From Tritrichomonas foetus (taxonomy: Eukaryota; Parabasalia; Tritrichomonadida; Tritrichomonadidae), in assembly GCA_001839685.1 (NCBI GenBank), contig MLAK01000678.1, forward strand, positions 1 to 56,975: 56,975 bases of DNA, read 5' to 3'. The stretch's first letter is position 1. Each line of letters starts with the position of its first letter. The position numbers were made by a program, and so were the translations under genes. Positions 29,189 to 38,854 of this stretch are shown piece by piece. The notes under the pieces were generated by a model. The model had not been told where the DNA came from. It made no database searches and worked only from the letters and a program-made list of their open reading frames with translations.

Positions 29189-30285
29189 AAAAATCACTCA
29201 AAAAGTCGTCTTTTGTTTCGATTTCTTTTGAGATCAATCATCTCAGAAGATTCGTCTTTCTACATTACCGAATACAAATTGTAAGTAAATTGTATAGAAG
29301 ATTGGTCGTTATTGTCAAATTCAATAAATAAATTGTATTTTGAATTATAAAAAGCACTATATGAAACATCATTGTCATGAAAATCAACTTTGTTTTGATT
29401 TTAGATATTATATGTACATATAATAAAGAAGAATTTTAAACTATTTATCTTGAAGAAATGCTTAATTTTCTCTATCACTAATTCTTTCTCTGGATATTTT
29501 TAATGATTTTTTGGAAATGGTCATTTTCGAACATAAAACGCAATGAATGCAAAAATTGCTACATACTGATCCAATTTCTAAAAAAGAAAAATCATCAAAA
29601 ACTATTACTTATATTAATGTGGAAGAATATATTAAATTATTTTTTCAAGATAACTGACTTTGTTTTAAAAAATAATATTAACAAAAATGAATCGAGAGAG
29701 ATTGAATATGAAGCTTATATTTGTGATTCATTGCGTATTCAATTATTGCATTTGGATAGGGACATATTCTTATGGAATATTTCACAAGCAAATGGTGCAG
29801 AATACTTTTTTCTTCAGTACAGTTCCCACTAAATTAGGAAGTTCAACTACTCTCAAAAAATTCATTCCTTGTTAATAGTTAGTGATTCATCCTTCATGAA
29901 AAACATAATAGCTCGATAAAAAAGTTTTCCGGAATTTCGAAAAATTTCTGAATGGTTTGAGATATTCAGCTCATTCATTCCACTCCATTCACATTAGTCC
30001 AATACTCATAAACACAATATACAATAATATTATCTTTTATTTTTATAAAATAACTTTTGCGAGTCATATAAAGTGACTTTTAAGATGAATGTAACTTCTG
30101 ATGAAGTTTGGTGAAATATGTTAATTTTTGGTTTATTTCAATACTTTATCTACTGCTCATTATTAAATAGTCATTCATAGGAGTTGCTGAAACATTGGGA
30201 AAACATCGAGGCCAAATATGCAGTGAAAAAAATAAATGTCATATCACCGACTATTTATTTATTTAAATTTTGAAAGGAAATTATA
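29189..30285. other. Intergenic region, 1.1 kb
   Basis: No convincing gene. A 109-codon plus-strand frame around 29503-29832 has Lys/Asn/Ile-rich random composition and no Inr at its start; I treat it as chance. Confidence 0.5.
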
Positions 30286-31347
30286 ATGTTGTCGGTCTCA
30301 TCACCGGAAATCTCTGAAGTTGCTGATTCTGATTCCAATAGTGATCCCAAGGAATGTGACGAAATTTTGAATGAACTTCATTTTGGTCCCAATTTAAAAG
30401 CACCAAAAGAATATCACAGTATTGACTGGGAAAATGGAACAATGAAAAAAGTTGAATTCTTCCATAACATCCTAACACCTGTACATGTTGTTATAGAAGA
30501 TGATCCAAAATTGCCTTCATTATTAAAAGAAATTGATGATAATTCCACTCTAGCGATTGATCATCAATGGTCAAAGCCTAATGATGGTGAAAATATTGAA
30601 TTGCTATTATTTTGCTCATCTCGTGGGGTTTTAGCAATTAAAAAATCTCATCAAGAAAATTTCAATTATTCATCACAAAACTTGATTGAATTTATTGAAT
30701 CACATAATTTCTATGCTAAAAATAGTCGTGAAGATGCTGCTAAATTGAGCAAATTTGTGGGGAAAAAATTAAATTGGAAGAAATACCAAATCGAAGATAT
30801 TTTGAGAACGAGAATTATGGCTTATGGTTATGAAAATATAAGTCCACAAAAGATGGTTAAACAATTCGGCAATAATTTATCACCAACTGCTGAATTTCTC
30901 GATAAATGTATTGTTTGGTCAAAATGGGTAAATGAAACTTTATCAATTGAACAAGTTTTATTTGCTGCTTATCGAATTCTATCTTTTTATAATTGCATTC
31001 CTTTATATAACAAACCTGTATATGATTTTATACCAAATGATATGAACGTCGCAATTCCAGTTGAATATATTGATGGCATTTCCAAATTCAATGCAGTCAA
31101 GAAGTTGAAATATTTGTTAGTGACAAATATTGAAGACTTTGGAGAACAAGGAATAAGACGTATTGTTGGTGGAAAGCAATCATTTAGTAGTATCCGTGTT
31201 TTTGGTAATAAAGCTGTGCTTGAAGTATCAAAAGTGTCTGAATATAAGGCACCTTTGGAAAATGCAGGAATGAAAGTTGGATTGTTTAACGTAAGTGATT
31301 GGTATTTACCAGATAATAATGCAGATGATGATGTTGATGATTTATAG
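30286..31347 (+). CDS. DEDDy exonuclease-fold protein, catalytic residues lost, RRM-like C-terminus
   Basis: A 353-residue protein with an RNase D/WRN-type 3'-5' exonuclease fold at about residues 65-245. Exo I reads LAIDHQW (normally AxDxEW), Exo II reads NSREDAAKL, and Exo III reads WSKWVNETLSIEQVLFAAYR (normally W..RPL...Q..YAA.DA). D92 and D150 remain. The Exo I Glu is Gln (Q94), the Exo III Tyr is Phe (F226), and the Exo III Asp is Arg (R230). With three of five catalytic positions changed, it is very probably inactive as a nuclease. The last part (about 274-345) has an RRM-like order, with a YLLVTNI strand, a helix, a SIRVFG strand and a KAVLEVS strand. An acidic tail ends the chain. 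A nucleic-acid-binding pseudoenzyme is the simplest reading. Confidence 0.75.
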   Translation: MLSVSSPEISEVADSDSNSDPKECDEILNELHFGPNLKAPKEYHSIDWENGTMKKVEFFHNILTPVHVVIEDDPKLPSLLKEIDDNSTLAIDHQWSKPNDGENIELLLFCSSRGVLAIKKSHQENFNYSSQNLIEFIESHNFYAKNSREDAAKLSKFVGKKLNWKKYQIEDILRTRIMAYGYENISPQKMVKQFGNNLSPTAEFLDKCIVWSKWVNETLSIEQVLFAAYRILSFYNCIPLYNKPVYDFIPNDMNVAIPVEYIDGISKFNAVKKLKYLLVTNIEDFGEQGIRRIVGGKQSFSSIRVFGNKAVLEVSKVSEYKAPLENAGMKVGLFNVSDWYLPDNNADDDVDDL

Positions 31348-32686
31348 TCATAACTTAAATGATTGGCAATCATTGTCTTTTAATTATCTTTATTATTGTA
31401 AACTTCTTGTGATCAAAAGGACGATTTTTTTTCTTCTATGAGCTTTGTTTTTTGAAACACATTAAATGAGTAAATGTGATGTTAACTTTGCTGGTTCTTT
31501 GCGTCACTTCATCTTGGAGGAGGCGCTGGCAAGTGAACATGGCGGAGGGATGGTCAACAACAGAAAGATAAAGCTACAATACATTTGTCTGTAAAAAAAT
31601 ACGTCAACACAGTAATGTTTCAATTATAGGAAAGCTTCCTCATTTGATTTTTCAAATTTGAGATCCAATTATATCTATTTTAATAAATGAAACATTTTAT
31701 TAGACGATTGTTCATTTAAACATCAAAAATAACCATTAGTCTAATAAATCATATGATTTTCCAGTAAATTTGATCAAATTTACCAAAACTTATATTGTTT
31801 GTTATTTGGAGAACCAATAACGTTGAAAATTCATTCAAACACCTATTGTGCCAATATCTTATCAATAAATTAGAATATATATTTATCAAGAATAATATAA
31901 TCTTTTGGTTATAATATAATAATTATTCAAAACATAAAAACCAACATTATAATATAGATCATGGAAAAAATTCGAATTAATACTTTCCTTTTCGGTATTC
32001 AATAATTGAAGCAACTTGATCGAAAATAATTGAAATATTTTATCTTTTTTTGGGCAATATCTCCATATTTTTCCTTATCAAATTCTCTTATAATCCAGGA
32101 TAATATTAAACATTTCCTTTTCTTATTATTATAAAAGTTTGAAATTTTTCTATGTTTACATATCTACAGTTTTTTTTATGGATACTTTCAATCTTCCGCA
32201 AAATAGAAGATATTGATGTATTGAAATGAGGGAGTAAGAGTATTCTTTTTCCAGCAACTCAGCATGATTATTGCTTTCGTCTTCCTCACAATTAAGGAAG
32301 ATTAGAAAAAACGATAGAAAATTTACAAACCAAAAACGATACAACACTGGACCAATTATTTCTTTGTAACGATACAATTTTGTCACAATAATTGAATATT
32401 TTCATAAAAAGTAGGAGAACCTAAAAATCAAGATGTAAAGTTTTGAATTTATGGTTGCTTTTTCAATGTTCGATCAACTTTTTGTATTTGACATACAATG
32501 ATATTGAATTTGGTCTCTATCGATCATGATTTGATTTCACCTTATACCATTCCATAATTCACCATAAGGGTTTTTCGAGTTATTCAAAAAAGAAAAGTGA
32601 TGAAAATGAAACCATTTATTGAAAAATCAAAATAAACCATTTAAAAATCTTTTCAGAATTTAATTGTTTTTGAGAAGAGAAAAAAA
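31348..32686. other. Intergenic region, 1.3 kb, carrying a foldback-element copy
   Basis: Apart from the GC-rich repeat copy near 31473-31585 the DNA is ordinary AT-rich spacer. The promoter of the CYRI gene lies at the right end. Confidence 0.5.
31473..31585. mobile_element. Foldback (MITE-like) element, shortened copy
   Basis: A GC-rich insert in AT-rich DNA. Its left part (AATGTGATGTTAAC, then CTGGTTCTTTGCGTCACTTC and GGAGGAGGCGCTGGC) matches the left arm of the element at 41249-41413. The middle, GTGAACATGGCGGAGGGA, matches the reverse complement of that element's right arm. Its last bases (GATAAAGCTACAATACATT) resemble the right end of the longer copy. It seems to be an internally deleted copy. 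No coding capacity. Confidence 0.65.
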
Positions 32687-33619
32687 ATGGGAGGGCGCTC
32701 ATCAGCAGTAAAGCGATCCTTACCGGATATTTACAACGATCTTGAGCACTCTCAGCCGAATGACGGTGCCGAACGTGAAATATTTAATGAATTTCGTTCA
32801 TCCGTTATTGAGCCGTCAGCCTCAATATTTTCACGTTTTCAGAATTATCAAGATGGGCAAGGTCTGGCTGCGCAAGCTTTGGCCAACCCGTCGCTTGAAA
32901 CGAAGGGCGCAGCATGGGATGCAATTTATCCAAACGTCGTCCTCCAGATGGAAGTATTTGGATTTGCGAAAACGGTCTCAGAAAAGTTCGTCAGTTTGAT
33001 TCGAACTGTGCTCGAGATAACGAGTACAAAGAAGAACGACGTTTTCAATACGTCTCCGGCCATTTTAAAGTGCTTTGTCGATTGCTTCGATATCATTTTG
33101 AAATTTGATGAAATCAAATTGACTCTCCCGAAACTCCTCAATGACCTTGCCTTCTTCAGGAGAAATGTTGCGGCATATAATGACGACTCTTCACTCGATG
33201 ATCTGATAGATCGATCCAACCAATCTACCATTTTCTGGGCTGCTCCAACCCCCATGTTAAATGATGCTATTCTCTCCCTGCAAAGTGCCTACAGCACTCC
33301 AAACGACCAGAAGCGTTTGTTTGGCCTCCTCGGAAATGTCGCAGATTTGTGCACCACAATCGGCTTCAAGAACAAAGGAAAAGACCAGAAACCACTCCTA
33401 CTTTGTCTCAGATGCATAGTTGGTGCAACTCTTATTATAGATAACATTTCCCCAACTGGAGCATTTACAAAGAAACCATATTTTAACGTGAAAGATGCCA
33501 TGAAACTACTTGTTCAGTTCACACCGAAGCAAACATCTCTCATTAATGCGATCATCTACTCGTCCAAGCACCTTAAGGACAAGCAGAGCGATCCAAAAGT
33601 ACAGCAACTTTTTCGGTAA
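32687..33619 (+). CDS. CYRI: CYRI/FAM49 (CYFIP-related Rac interactor)
   Basis: A 310-residue protein matching the CYRI/FAM49 (DUF1394) family along its whole length (family about 324). It opens MGGRSSA, a good N-myristoylation sequence with Gly2 and Ser6, as in animal CYRI (MGNLLKV). Conserved points are DLE.SQP...E.EIF (about 18-35), FDEIKLTLPKLLNDLAFFRR (about 140-159), ATPML (about 185), LCLRCIVGATLIIDNISPTGAF (about 250-275) and the closing KHL. The double Arg (R158, R159) aligns with CYRI-B R160/R161, which are needed to bind active Rac1. CYRI sequesters Rac-GTP from the Scar/WAVE complex and limits lamellipodia. Trichomonads become amoeboid on contact, so a Rac brake is plausible. A Rac GTPase gene lies 8 kb away. 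Confidence 0.9.
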   Translation: MGGRSSAVKRSLPDIYNDLEHSQPNDGAEREIFNEFRSSVIEPSASIFSRFQNYQDGQGLAAQALANPSLETKGAAWDAIYPNVVLQMEVFGFAKTVSEKFVSLIRTVLEITSTKKNDVFNTSPAILKCFVDCFDIILKFDEIKLTLPKLLNDLAFFRRNVAAYNDDSSLDDLIDRSNQSTIFWAAPTPMLNDAILSLQSAYSTPNDQKRLFGLLGNVADLCTTIGFKNKGKDQKPLLLCLRCIVGATLIIDNISPTGAFTKKPYFNVKDAMKLLVQFTPKQTSLINAIIYSSKHLKDKQSDPKVQQLFR

Positions 33620-33990
33620 ATTTTCTGATTTTCGATAAATTTATAAGCAGTTACTTTTTTTTCATTTATTCGCTCTATTTTTCATCGATTTTTTTCCCCC
33701 GGTATGATTTTTATGTGTTTTTGACTATTTTGTTGAAAGAAGATTGATTACTTGAAAGAAGATTGATTGTTTGAAAGAAGATTGGATGTTTTAAAGAAGA
33801 TTGATTGTTTGAAAGAAGATTGATTGTTTGAAAGAAGATTGGTTGTTTGAAAGAAGATGGTTCATTTTAAATATATGCAATTGTTGTGCATTCGACTACA
33901 TTTCCTTTATATTATTGTTTGGAGAATGATATTTTTATAAATACATGTCAAAATAATGAAAAGACATATTAACTTTAATGGAAATAAGAA
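33620..33990. other. Convergent intergenic region with tandem repeat
   Basis: Lies between the ends of the CYRI and MFS genes. The main feature is the 19-bp array listed separately; the rest is AT-rich spacer. Confidence 0.5.
33733..33860. repeat. 19-bp tandem repeat
   Basis: Six full copies and one partial copy of a unit near TTGAAAGAAGATTGATTGT, with small differences (GGATGT, GGTTGT). It sits about 110 bases beyond the CYRI stop and so may be transcribed in the 3' flank. No frame is kept. Confidence 0.9.
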
Positions 33991-35436
33991 TTATAATTCA
34001 CCAAGATCACTTCCAAGATCGCTTTTATGTTCTTGATCTTTAGATTTGTCTTCTTTTGGAATTCGTGGAGCAAATTTGGTATCTTTTGTGAATGCAATAA
34101 CAATGGCTGCAATTCCCAATGCACCACAAGTTATTCCCCAGAGTCCAATTTTATAACCCTTTTCTGTATAAGCCTCTGATCCTTCAATTTTACCAAATTT
34201 GGAAATTAATTCCGAAGAAACACTTTGAAAAATGGCAGATGACAAAAATGTAAAAATATTTGCACATCCTACAGCAGTTCCAGCAATTGCTGGATGGAAA
34301 TATTCTCGAATAAGTGGGTAGCAAACGCTTGTCATCGCATTTGTGAAAGCTGCAAATACTATCCAAAGTATGTAAAGACCAGTATGAGGAATCCTAGATC
34401 CAAATATAATAAACATTGCTAAAACAAGACATGCGATAATAGCAGTAAACAACAGTAACCATTTTCTTGTTCGAAGTGCTGTTGACAAAGGAGGAAGAGT
34501 TAATGATCCAACAATTAGTCCTATAGATAAAGCAATACAAGTATTTCCAACTTGTGTTTTAGAATAATGATACACATCTGACAAGTAAGGCCCTGCCCAC
34601 ATTCCACTAATATCGAAAAATGGCCCACTACAAAAAACACTGTAGATAACAACAAGCCAGAACCATGGATATGCCACCACTTGTCGTAGGTTTTTATACA
34701 ATTGGATTAGCATTTCTTTACATGTATAATGAGTATCTACTACTGTCAGATCTTTATTAACTGGTTTATATCCATATGTTACTGGATTTCCTCTAACAAA
34801 TACGAGACAAAGAATTGATATGATAATTCCAAGACATCCAATCCCATAAAAAGACCATCTCCATCCAACAGCTTCAGCAAAACTTGCCAATGGACCTTGC
34901 GCAATAATTCCACCGACTCCACCAATTGCTAGTAAGACACCACACATGTGTGGATAATATTTGAGAGAAAACCAATTGGCAATGCATCTAACAACTGGTA
35001 CATATGTTGGTCCGCAGCCTAATCCAACCAAAAATCTTCCTAAACAGCCAACACCAATAGATTTCGAAAACCCACAAATAAAGGCACCAACACCTGCAAG
35101 TAATTGTGAAAATCCAATGACAAATGATGGTTCTATTATATCTGCAAAAAGCCCTGCAAATGGTTGAATTATACCATAAGGATAGAAGAATACTGAAGAA
35201 AAGATTCCCAATTGCTTCTTTGCAACTCCATAATCAATTGCCATATCTTCTGATACTATTGAAGGGCATGTTCTATGAAAGAAAACAAGTGCATACAATA
35301 ACGAGATGATAATAAAACTAGATATTCTTCTTACATGAAAAGATATTGGTCTCTTTTCATTTGCTTGATTTTCATCTTCTGCTTCTTTTTCTTTTATAGC
35401 CTGTTCTTCAGTGATTGTTTTTTCATCATCAATCAT
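33991..35436 (-). CDS. MFS transporter (OPA-like)
   Basis: A 481-residue 12-helix major facilitator. A charged N-terminal tail (1-35) leads to TM1 (about 38-55). The family signatures are visible: GLFADIIEPSFVIGF after TM2 (the DRxGRR-type loop, degenerate), GRFLVGLGCGPTYVPVVRCIANWF in TM4, GGVGGIIAQGPLASFAEAVGWRWSFYGIG across TM5-6, and a second half beginning near residue 250. The pattern is closest to the OPA/anion:cation-symporter branch of MFS, but the substrate cannot be assigned. Candidates are organic phosphates or organic anions. A short acidic/Lys-rich C-terminal tail faces the cytosol. The ATG is preceded by no perfect Inr; a weak T-rich motif is present. Confidence 0.85.
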   Translation of the reverse strand: MIDDEKTITEEQAIKEKEAEDENQANEKRPISFHVRRISSFIIISLLYALVFFHRTCPSIVSEDMAIDYGVAKKQLGIFSSVFFYPYGIIQPFAGLFADIIEPSFVIGFSQLLAGVGAFICGFSKSIGVGCLGRFLVGLGCGPTYVPVVRCIANWFSLKYYPHMCGVLLAIGGVGGIIAQGPLASFAEAVGWRWSFYGIGCLGIIISILCLVFVRGNPVTYGYKPVNKDLTVVDTHYTCKEMLIQLYKNLRQVVAYPWFWLVVIYSVFCSGPFFDISGMWAGPYLSDVYHYSKTQVGNTCIALSIGLIVGSLTLPPLSTALRTRKWLLLFTAIIACLVLAMFIIFGSRIPHTGLYILWIVFAAFTNAMTSVCYPLIREYFHPAIAGTAVGCANIFTFLSSAIFQSVSSELISKFGKIEGSEAYTEKGYKIGLWGITCGALGIAAIVIAFTKDTKFAPRIPKEDKSKDQEHKSDLGSDLGEL

Positions 35437-36816
35437 AGAAGAAAAGATCTCACTTCACGAAACTTGATGGTTTTCTTTTGAAAAAAATACATCAGAAATA
35501 TTTCCTTTGAAAATTGTATAATCGTTTTCTTCACGAAACGACATTCAGAAATATACAAAATTGTTTTCGTTTCTCTGGAATTCCAACAACATTGTTTTCT
35601 GGATAAATAATTCGTCATAATGAATAATTTTTCTTTTTGGGGTGTGCCAATTTTAAATTCTAACTCCAAAAGTCTATTCTTATTTCCATATCATTTCCAA
35701 CTTTTTTTGTTTTGTTTTGATATATTTACCATTATTTTTCTATCCATTTGATTTATATATGAATCAAATAACTCATACTAACAACTCATTTGAGATTCTA
35801 ATTTTGCTATATTTTTACGGATGAAAGCTTTATGAATATGAAATAAAGTAACAGATTATCTTTATTAATTCCCTCAACCATATAGTCTCTTTTTTAATCC
35901 TCCTTTTGAATGTAACAACTAATGAAATTGATTAAAATGCATTGATGAGAAAATTCCATTGATAAGTATACATATAATTCGAATTAGTCTGTTATTTCCA
36001 TGCTTTTTGCCTGTAATTATCAAATTATACTTTTTGTATTATTCAATTAATCTCATTTTAACTATATTTTTTTATCCACGATAAAAAAAGATAGATATCA
36101 TTTGTTGATAGATTTTATCAACGACAACTCAAATTTCTTTTATAAACGGAAAAGTTGAATTATCAAATGAAACAATTTCTTTCATTAGAATGTTCTACTT
36201 TATATTTCATATGATTTGGAAAGAAGCTGGCAGGAAAATCACTTTCTAATAAGATGATTTAAAATTATTGGTTTCTTGGAAGACGAACATAAAAAATTGT
36301 ATGAGAAACAATACTCAAAAAGTTTTGTGGTTTAACTCAATAATTTGTGAATATTTTTTCGAAAATTTTCTTTGGAACGCTATATTAAAGGAGAAAAAAA
36401 GATGATCCACATGTATCTCAATGATATATAGTTTTTAATATTATTTCTAAATCTAATCAATCTGTCATTTCAAAAAATCATATGAGCTTGAGAGAGATAT
36501 TTAGAAAATAAATGTCATATACTCACTCATTTTTTTCTGGTGCGAGATTCAATCTTTTATTTTTTCTATCGCATAAAATCTTTAAAAGTATTTAAAAATT
36601 CAAATAATGTTGCAATTCCTAAGAAATCTAAACTTTTTGACGATTTATTTTGGTTTAAAGTAGTGTAAAATAAATGCAAATTTTCAAAGTTATCACAAAC
36701 GCTTGATACCATTGATCGGTGATTTTCATTCAATTTTAATTCGTAGAAATCTAAAAGTTGAATAAAATTCAATGCGATTATTCAGTTTGTTTTGAATTTA
36801 AATTCTACATTGTATT
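35437..36816. other. Divergent intergenic region, 1.4 kb
   Basis: AT-rich, no protein-like frame. A 68-codon minus-strand frame near 36566-36772 is Leu/Phe/Asn-rich and unsupported. Confidence 0.5.
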
Positions 36817-37323
36817 ATGGATTTCCCAGCCTTTTCTCAATACTTGTCCGGTTTCGAAGATAACCAGCATGACTTCAGCATCACTGCAATTGATACTCCA
36901 CCACTCGATCCAGAAATCGATTTTCCAGTCGATTCACGAAGAACTTCACTTTACGCATTCACTGGTTTCGGATCGATGGATCCAATTATAGACCCGGAAA
37001 ATATTTGCTTTATTTCACGATCGTACTCAGTTCCAGACGATTTTGGGGAATTTGGAATGATAGATAATAATTCTTGCCCAATGGCCAACCTTCCAGCGAC
37101 AAAGTCATCTATTGACATGCCGAAACTTAATGAAGCTGATATCATGCCACTTGAGGATCTGAATCTCGCTCCGAGTTCACTAAATCTCAATTCAAAAAGT
37201 TCTCCCCGAAATCCTATGAAAACCATTCAAAAAGGAACACCGATGTATAGAAAAAATTCACCATGCAAAGTCAGTCCTCTTCAAAAAATCAATTCACCAC
37301 GTTCTATTGCACCACTTAAATGA
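36817..37323 (+). CDS. Small unknown protein with a cluster of proline-directed phosphosites
   Basis: A 168-residue acidic protein with no family that I recognise. The N-terminal part holds short hydrophobic/aromatic patches (MDFPAFSQYLSGFED, DFGEFGM), then the chain becomes Ser/Pro-rich. The last 45 residues hold five S/T-P sites (SSPR, KGTP, NSPCK, VSPLQK, NSPR), two of which fit the CDK consensus S/T-P-x-K/R. The tail is basic while the rest is acidic. No signal, membrane helix or coiled coil is seen. It is probably an intrinsically disordered regulatory protein under CDK- or MAPK-type control. It has the look of a cell-cycle or transcription regulator, but no motif proves that. Confidence 0.7.
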   Translation: MDFPAFSQYLSGFEDNQHDFSITAIDTPPLDPEIDFPVDSRRTSLYAFTGFGSMDPIIDPENICFISRSYSVPDDFGEFGMIDNNSCPMANLPATKSSIDMPKLNEADIMPLEDLNLAPSSLNLNSKSSPRNPMKTIQKGTPMYRKNSPCKVSPLQKINSPRSIAPLK

Positions 37324-37900
37324 TAGAAAACATCAGTAATTTTACCTCAAATTACTGATTAAATTTTTATGATATTTGAATGAAAATTTTTTTTAATTAA
37401 TATATTTCTCCCGAAAGCCTTCTCTTGATTATTTAGTACAAACGCCTACTTTCCATGTTCTAAAACTTACTATGTTTATGCGATGTATTAATGTTTTTTA
37501 TTATATGTTCTATAAATATCCATCAATTTGTAAAACTTTTTTGATTTTGCCTTTATTCATCTTTAATTTAATTCTTTATGCATATGATTCTTCATTATGA
37601 CAAAAAGTTAAGCCCAAAATTCAAAATTCAAAGTTGCCTTTAGAATTACCGTAACTTGGTTGTAATATCTATCGTTTGGTCATATTGCAAAGGTATATAA
37701 ATGCATTACTATGTCCTTTTTTTCATCATTTTCATACTGTTCATCATTAATCTCATTGTGATATTCATGACTCTTTGAATCTTGTTGATGTGACGTTTAA
37801 TGACAAAAAAGTGAATATTTTGATGAAATTATAATCAAACAAAGAATTTAAATGGAATAAATAAAAAAAATATTTAATATTAAAAATAATATTTTATATT
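37324..37900. other. Convergent intergenic region
   Basis: Between the ends of the SP-rich gene and the methyltransferase gene. Nothing but AT-rich spacer seen. Confidence 0.5.
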
Positions 37901-38548
37901 TCATTGAATTTTTTGTAAAACAATAACGTCGCGTGTGTATGCAGACTTATCTTTGAATTCAGTCAATTTATAAGTGAACTTTCCTTTCACCAATTCGATT
38001 AAATCGTAAACACTGCCAGAAAGGCCGAAATACATCCTTTTTGCGGCAACCACAACAATTCCATCTGGTTTGACGAGATGCGAAAATGCATCAACAAAAA
38101 CTGGAAGCTGTTCTTTTCTATAAATCGTCTCTGAAGCAAGAATTACATCATAAGATTGTGATGGACAATTTTTCGGTATATCTGCCCACGAGTCGGCAGA
38201 ATACGAAACTATGTTTTCTGGACAATTGTTAATTTGCGCATTTGGAATGCATAACTCCTCGACAACTTCCTTATTGAAATCTTGGAGAACAACTTGAGAG
38301 GCGCCATGAAGTGCTGCGTAGATGCCTGGAAGGCCACGGCCACATCCGAGCTCGTAGACAGTTTTTCCGTTAAAATCGATGGTTTCCATAAACTTTAAAA
38401 GATCGAGCGTGCATTCCCATAATTGAAATCCGCCTTCGTAGACTCCGGGAACGACTTCATTTGGAACAGTATTATTTGGAGGTGCGTATGATTTGATGCC
38501 ACAATATGTTTTGATTTCCCAATCCTCGTGAATCTTTGGGGTAAACAT
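37901..38548 (-). CDS. METTL18: METTL18/Hpm1-like protein histidine methyltransferase
   Basis: A 215-residue SAM-dependent methyltransferase of the METTL18/Hpm1 type. The hallmark PGVYEGGFQLWECTLDLL matches the family's PGVYEGGLKIWECTFDLL. It is followed by the SAM-binding motif YELGCGRGLPGIYA, an acidic post-I VLQDFN, and LASETIYRKEQLPVF (family LTSETIYNPDYY). YFGLSGSVYDLIELV near the end also matches YFGVGGGVHLF. In yeast and human this enzyme methylates a histidine on ribosomal protein uL3 (Rpl3). The protein is shorter than human METTL18 (372) because the N-terminal extension is missing; the catalytic core looks whole. It should act in the cytosol or nucleus on uL3, which is an inference from the family. 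Confidence 0.87.
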   Translation of the reverse strand: MFTPKIHEDWEIKTYCGIKSYAPPNNTVPNEVVPGVYEGGFQLWECTLDLLKFMETIDFNGKTVYELGCGRGLPGIYAALHGASQVVLQDFNKEVVEELCIPNAQINNCPENIVSYSADSWADIPKNCPSQSYDVILASETIYRKEQLPVFVDAFSHLVKPDGIVVVAAKRMYFGLSGSVYDLIELVKGKFTYKLTEFKDKSAYTRDVIVLQKIQ

Positions 38549-38854
38549 GAGCTGATGTTTTTCTTTCTATTTTAATATGGTCGACGAATTGAATAACAAA
38601 GACCATGTAAGTACACAATTATATGATTGATACAATTTTTGAAATGCAAAATGGTCATGAAATCTCAACTTTCATATGGAAATGAAATGCATCAAAAATT
38701 TTGAAAACCCAACTTTATATATATTATGATTGTCATGGATCTATAGAAAAGGAAAATACCAATAATTCTTAAAGAAATGATAATGCATGATAAAACTTTC
38801 CAAAAACATTTTATTATAATTTCATACAAAATTTTCTTTTGAAACAGTTTAAAA
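38549..38854. other. Intergenic region between METTL18-like and PI-PLC genes
   Basis: About 300 bases with the METTL18-like promoter and the PI-PLC 3' end, both on the minus strand. No other feature. Confidence 0.5.

Noticed and set aside
29503..29832. 109-codon open frame downstream of the RAB5IF-like gene
   Set aside because: Random amino-acid composition for AT-rich DNA, no Inr, no recognisable motif.
1397..37323. Spliceosomal introns
   Set aside because: I looked for the trichomonad 5' GTAYGT and the fused ACTAACACACAG 3' motif near gene starts and the tubby 5' end and saw no convincing pair.
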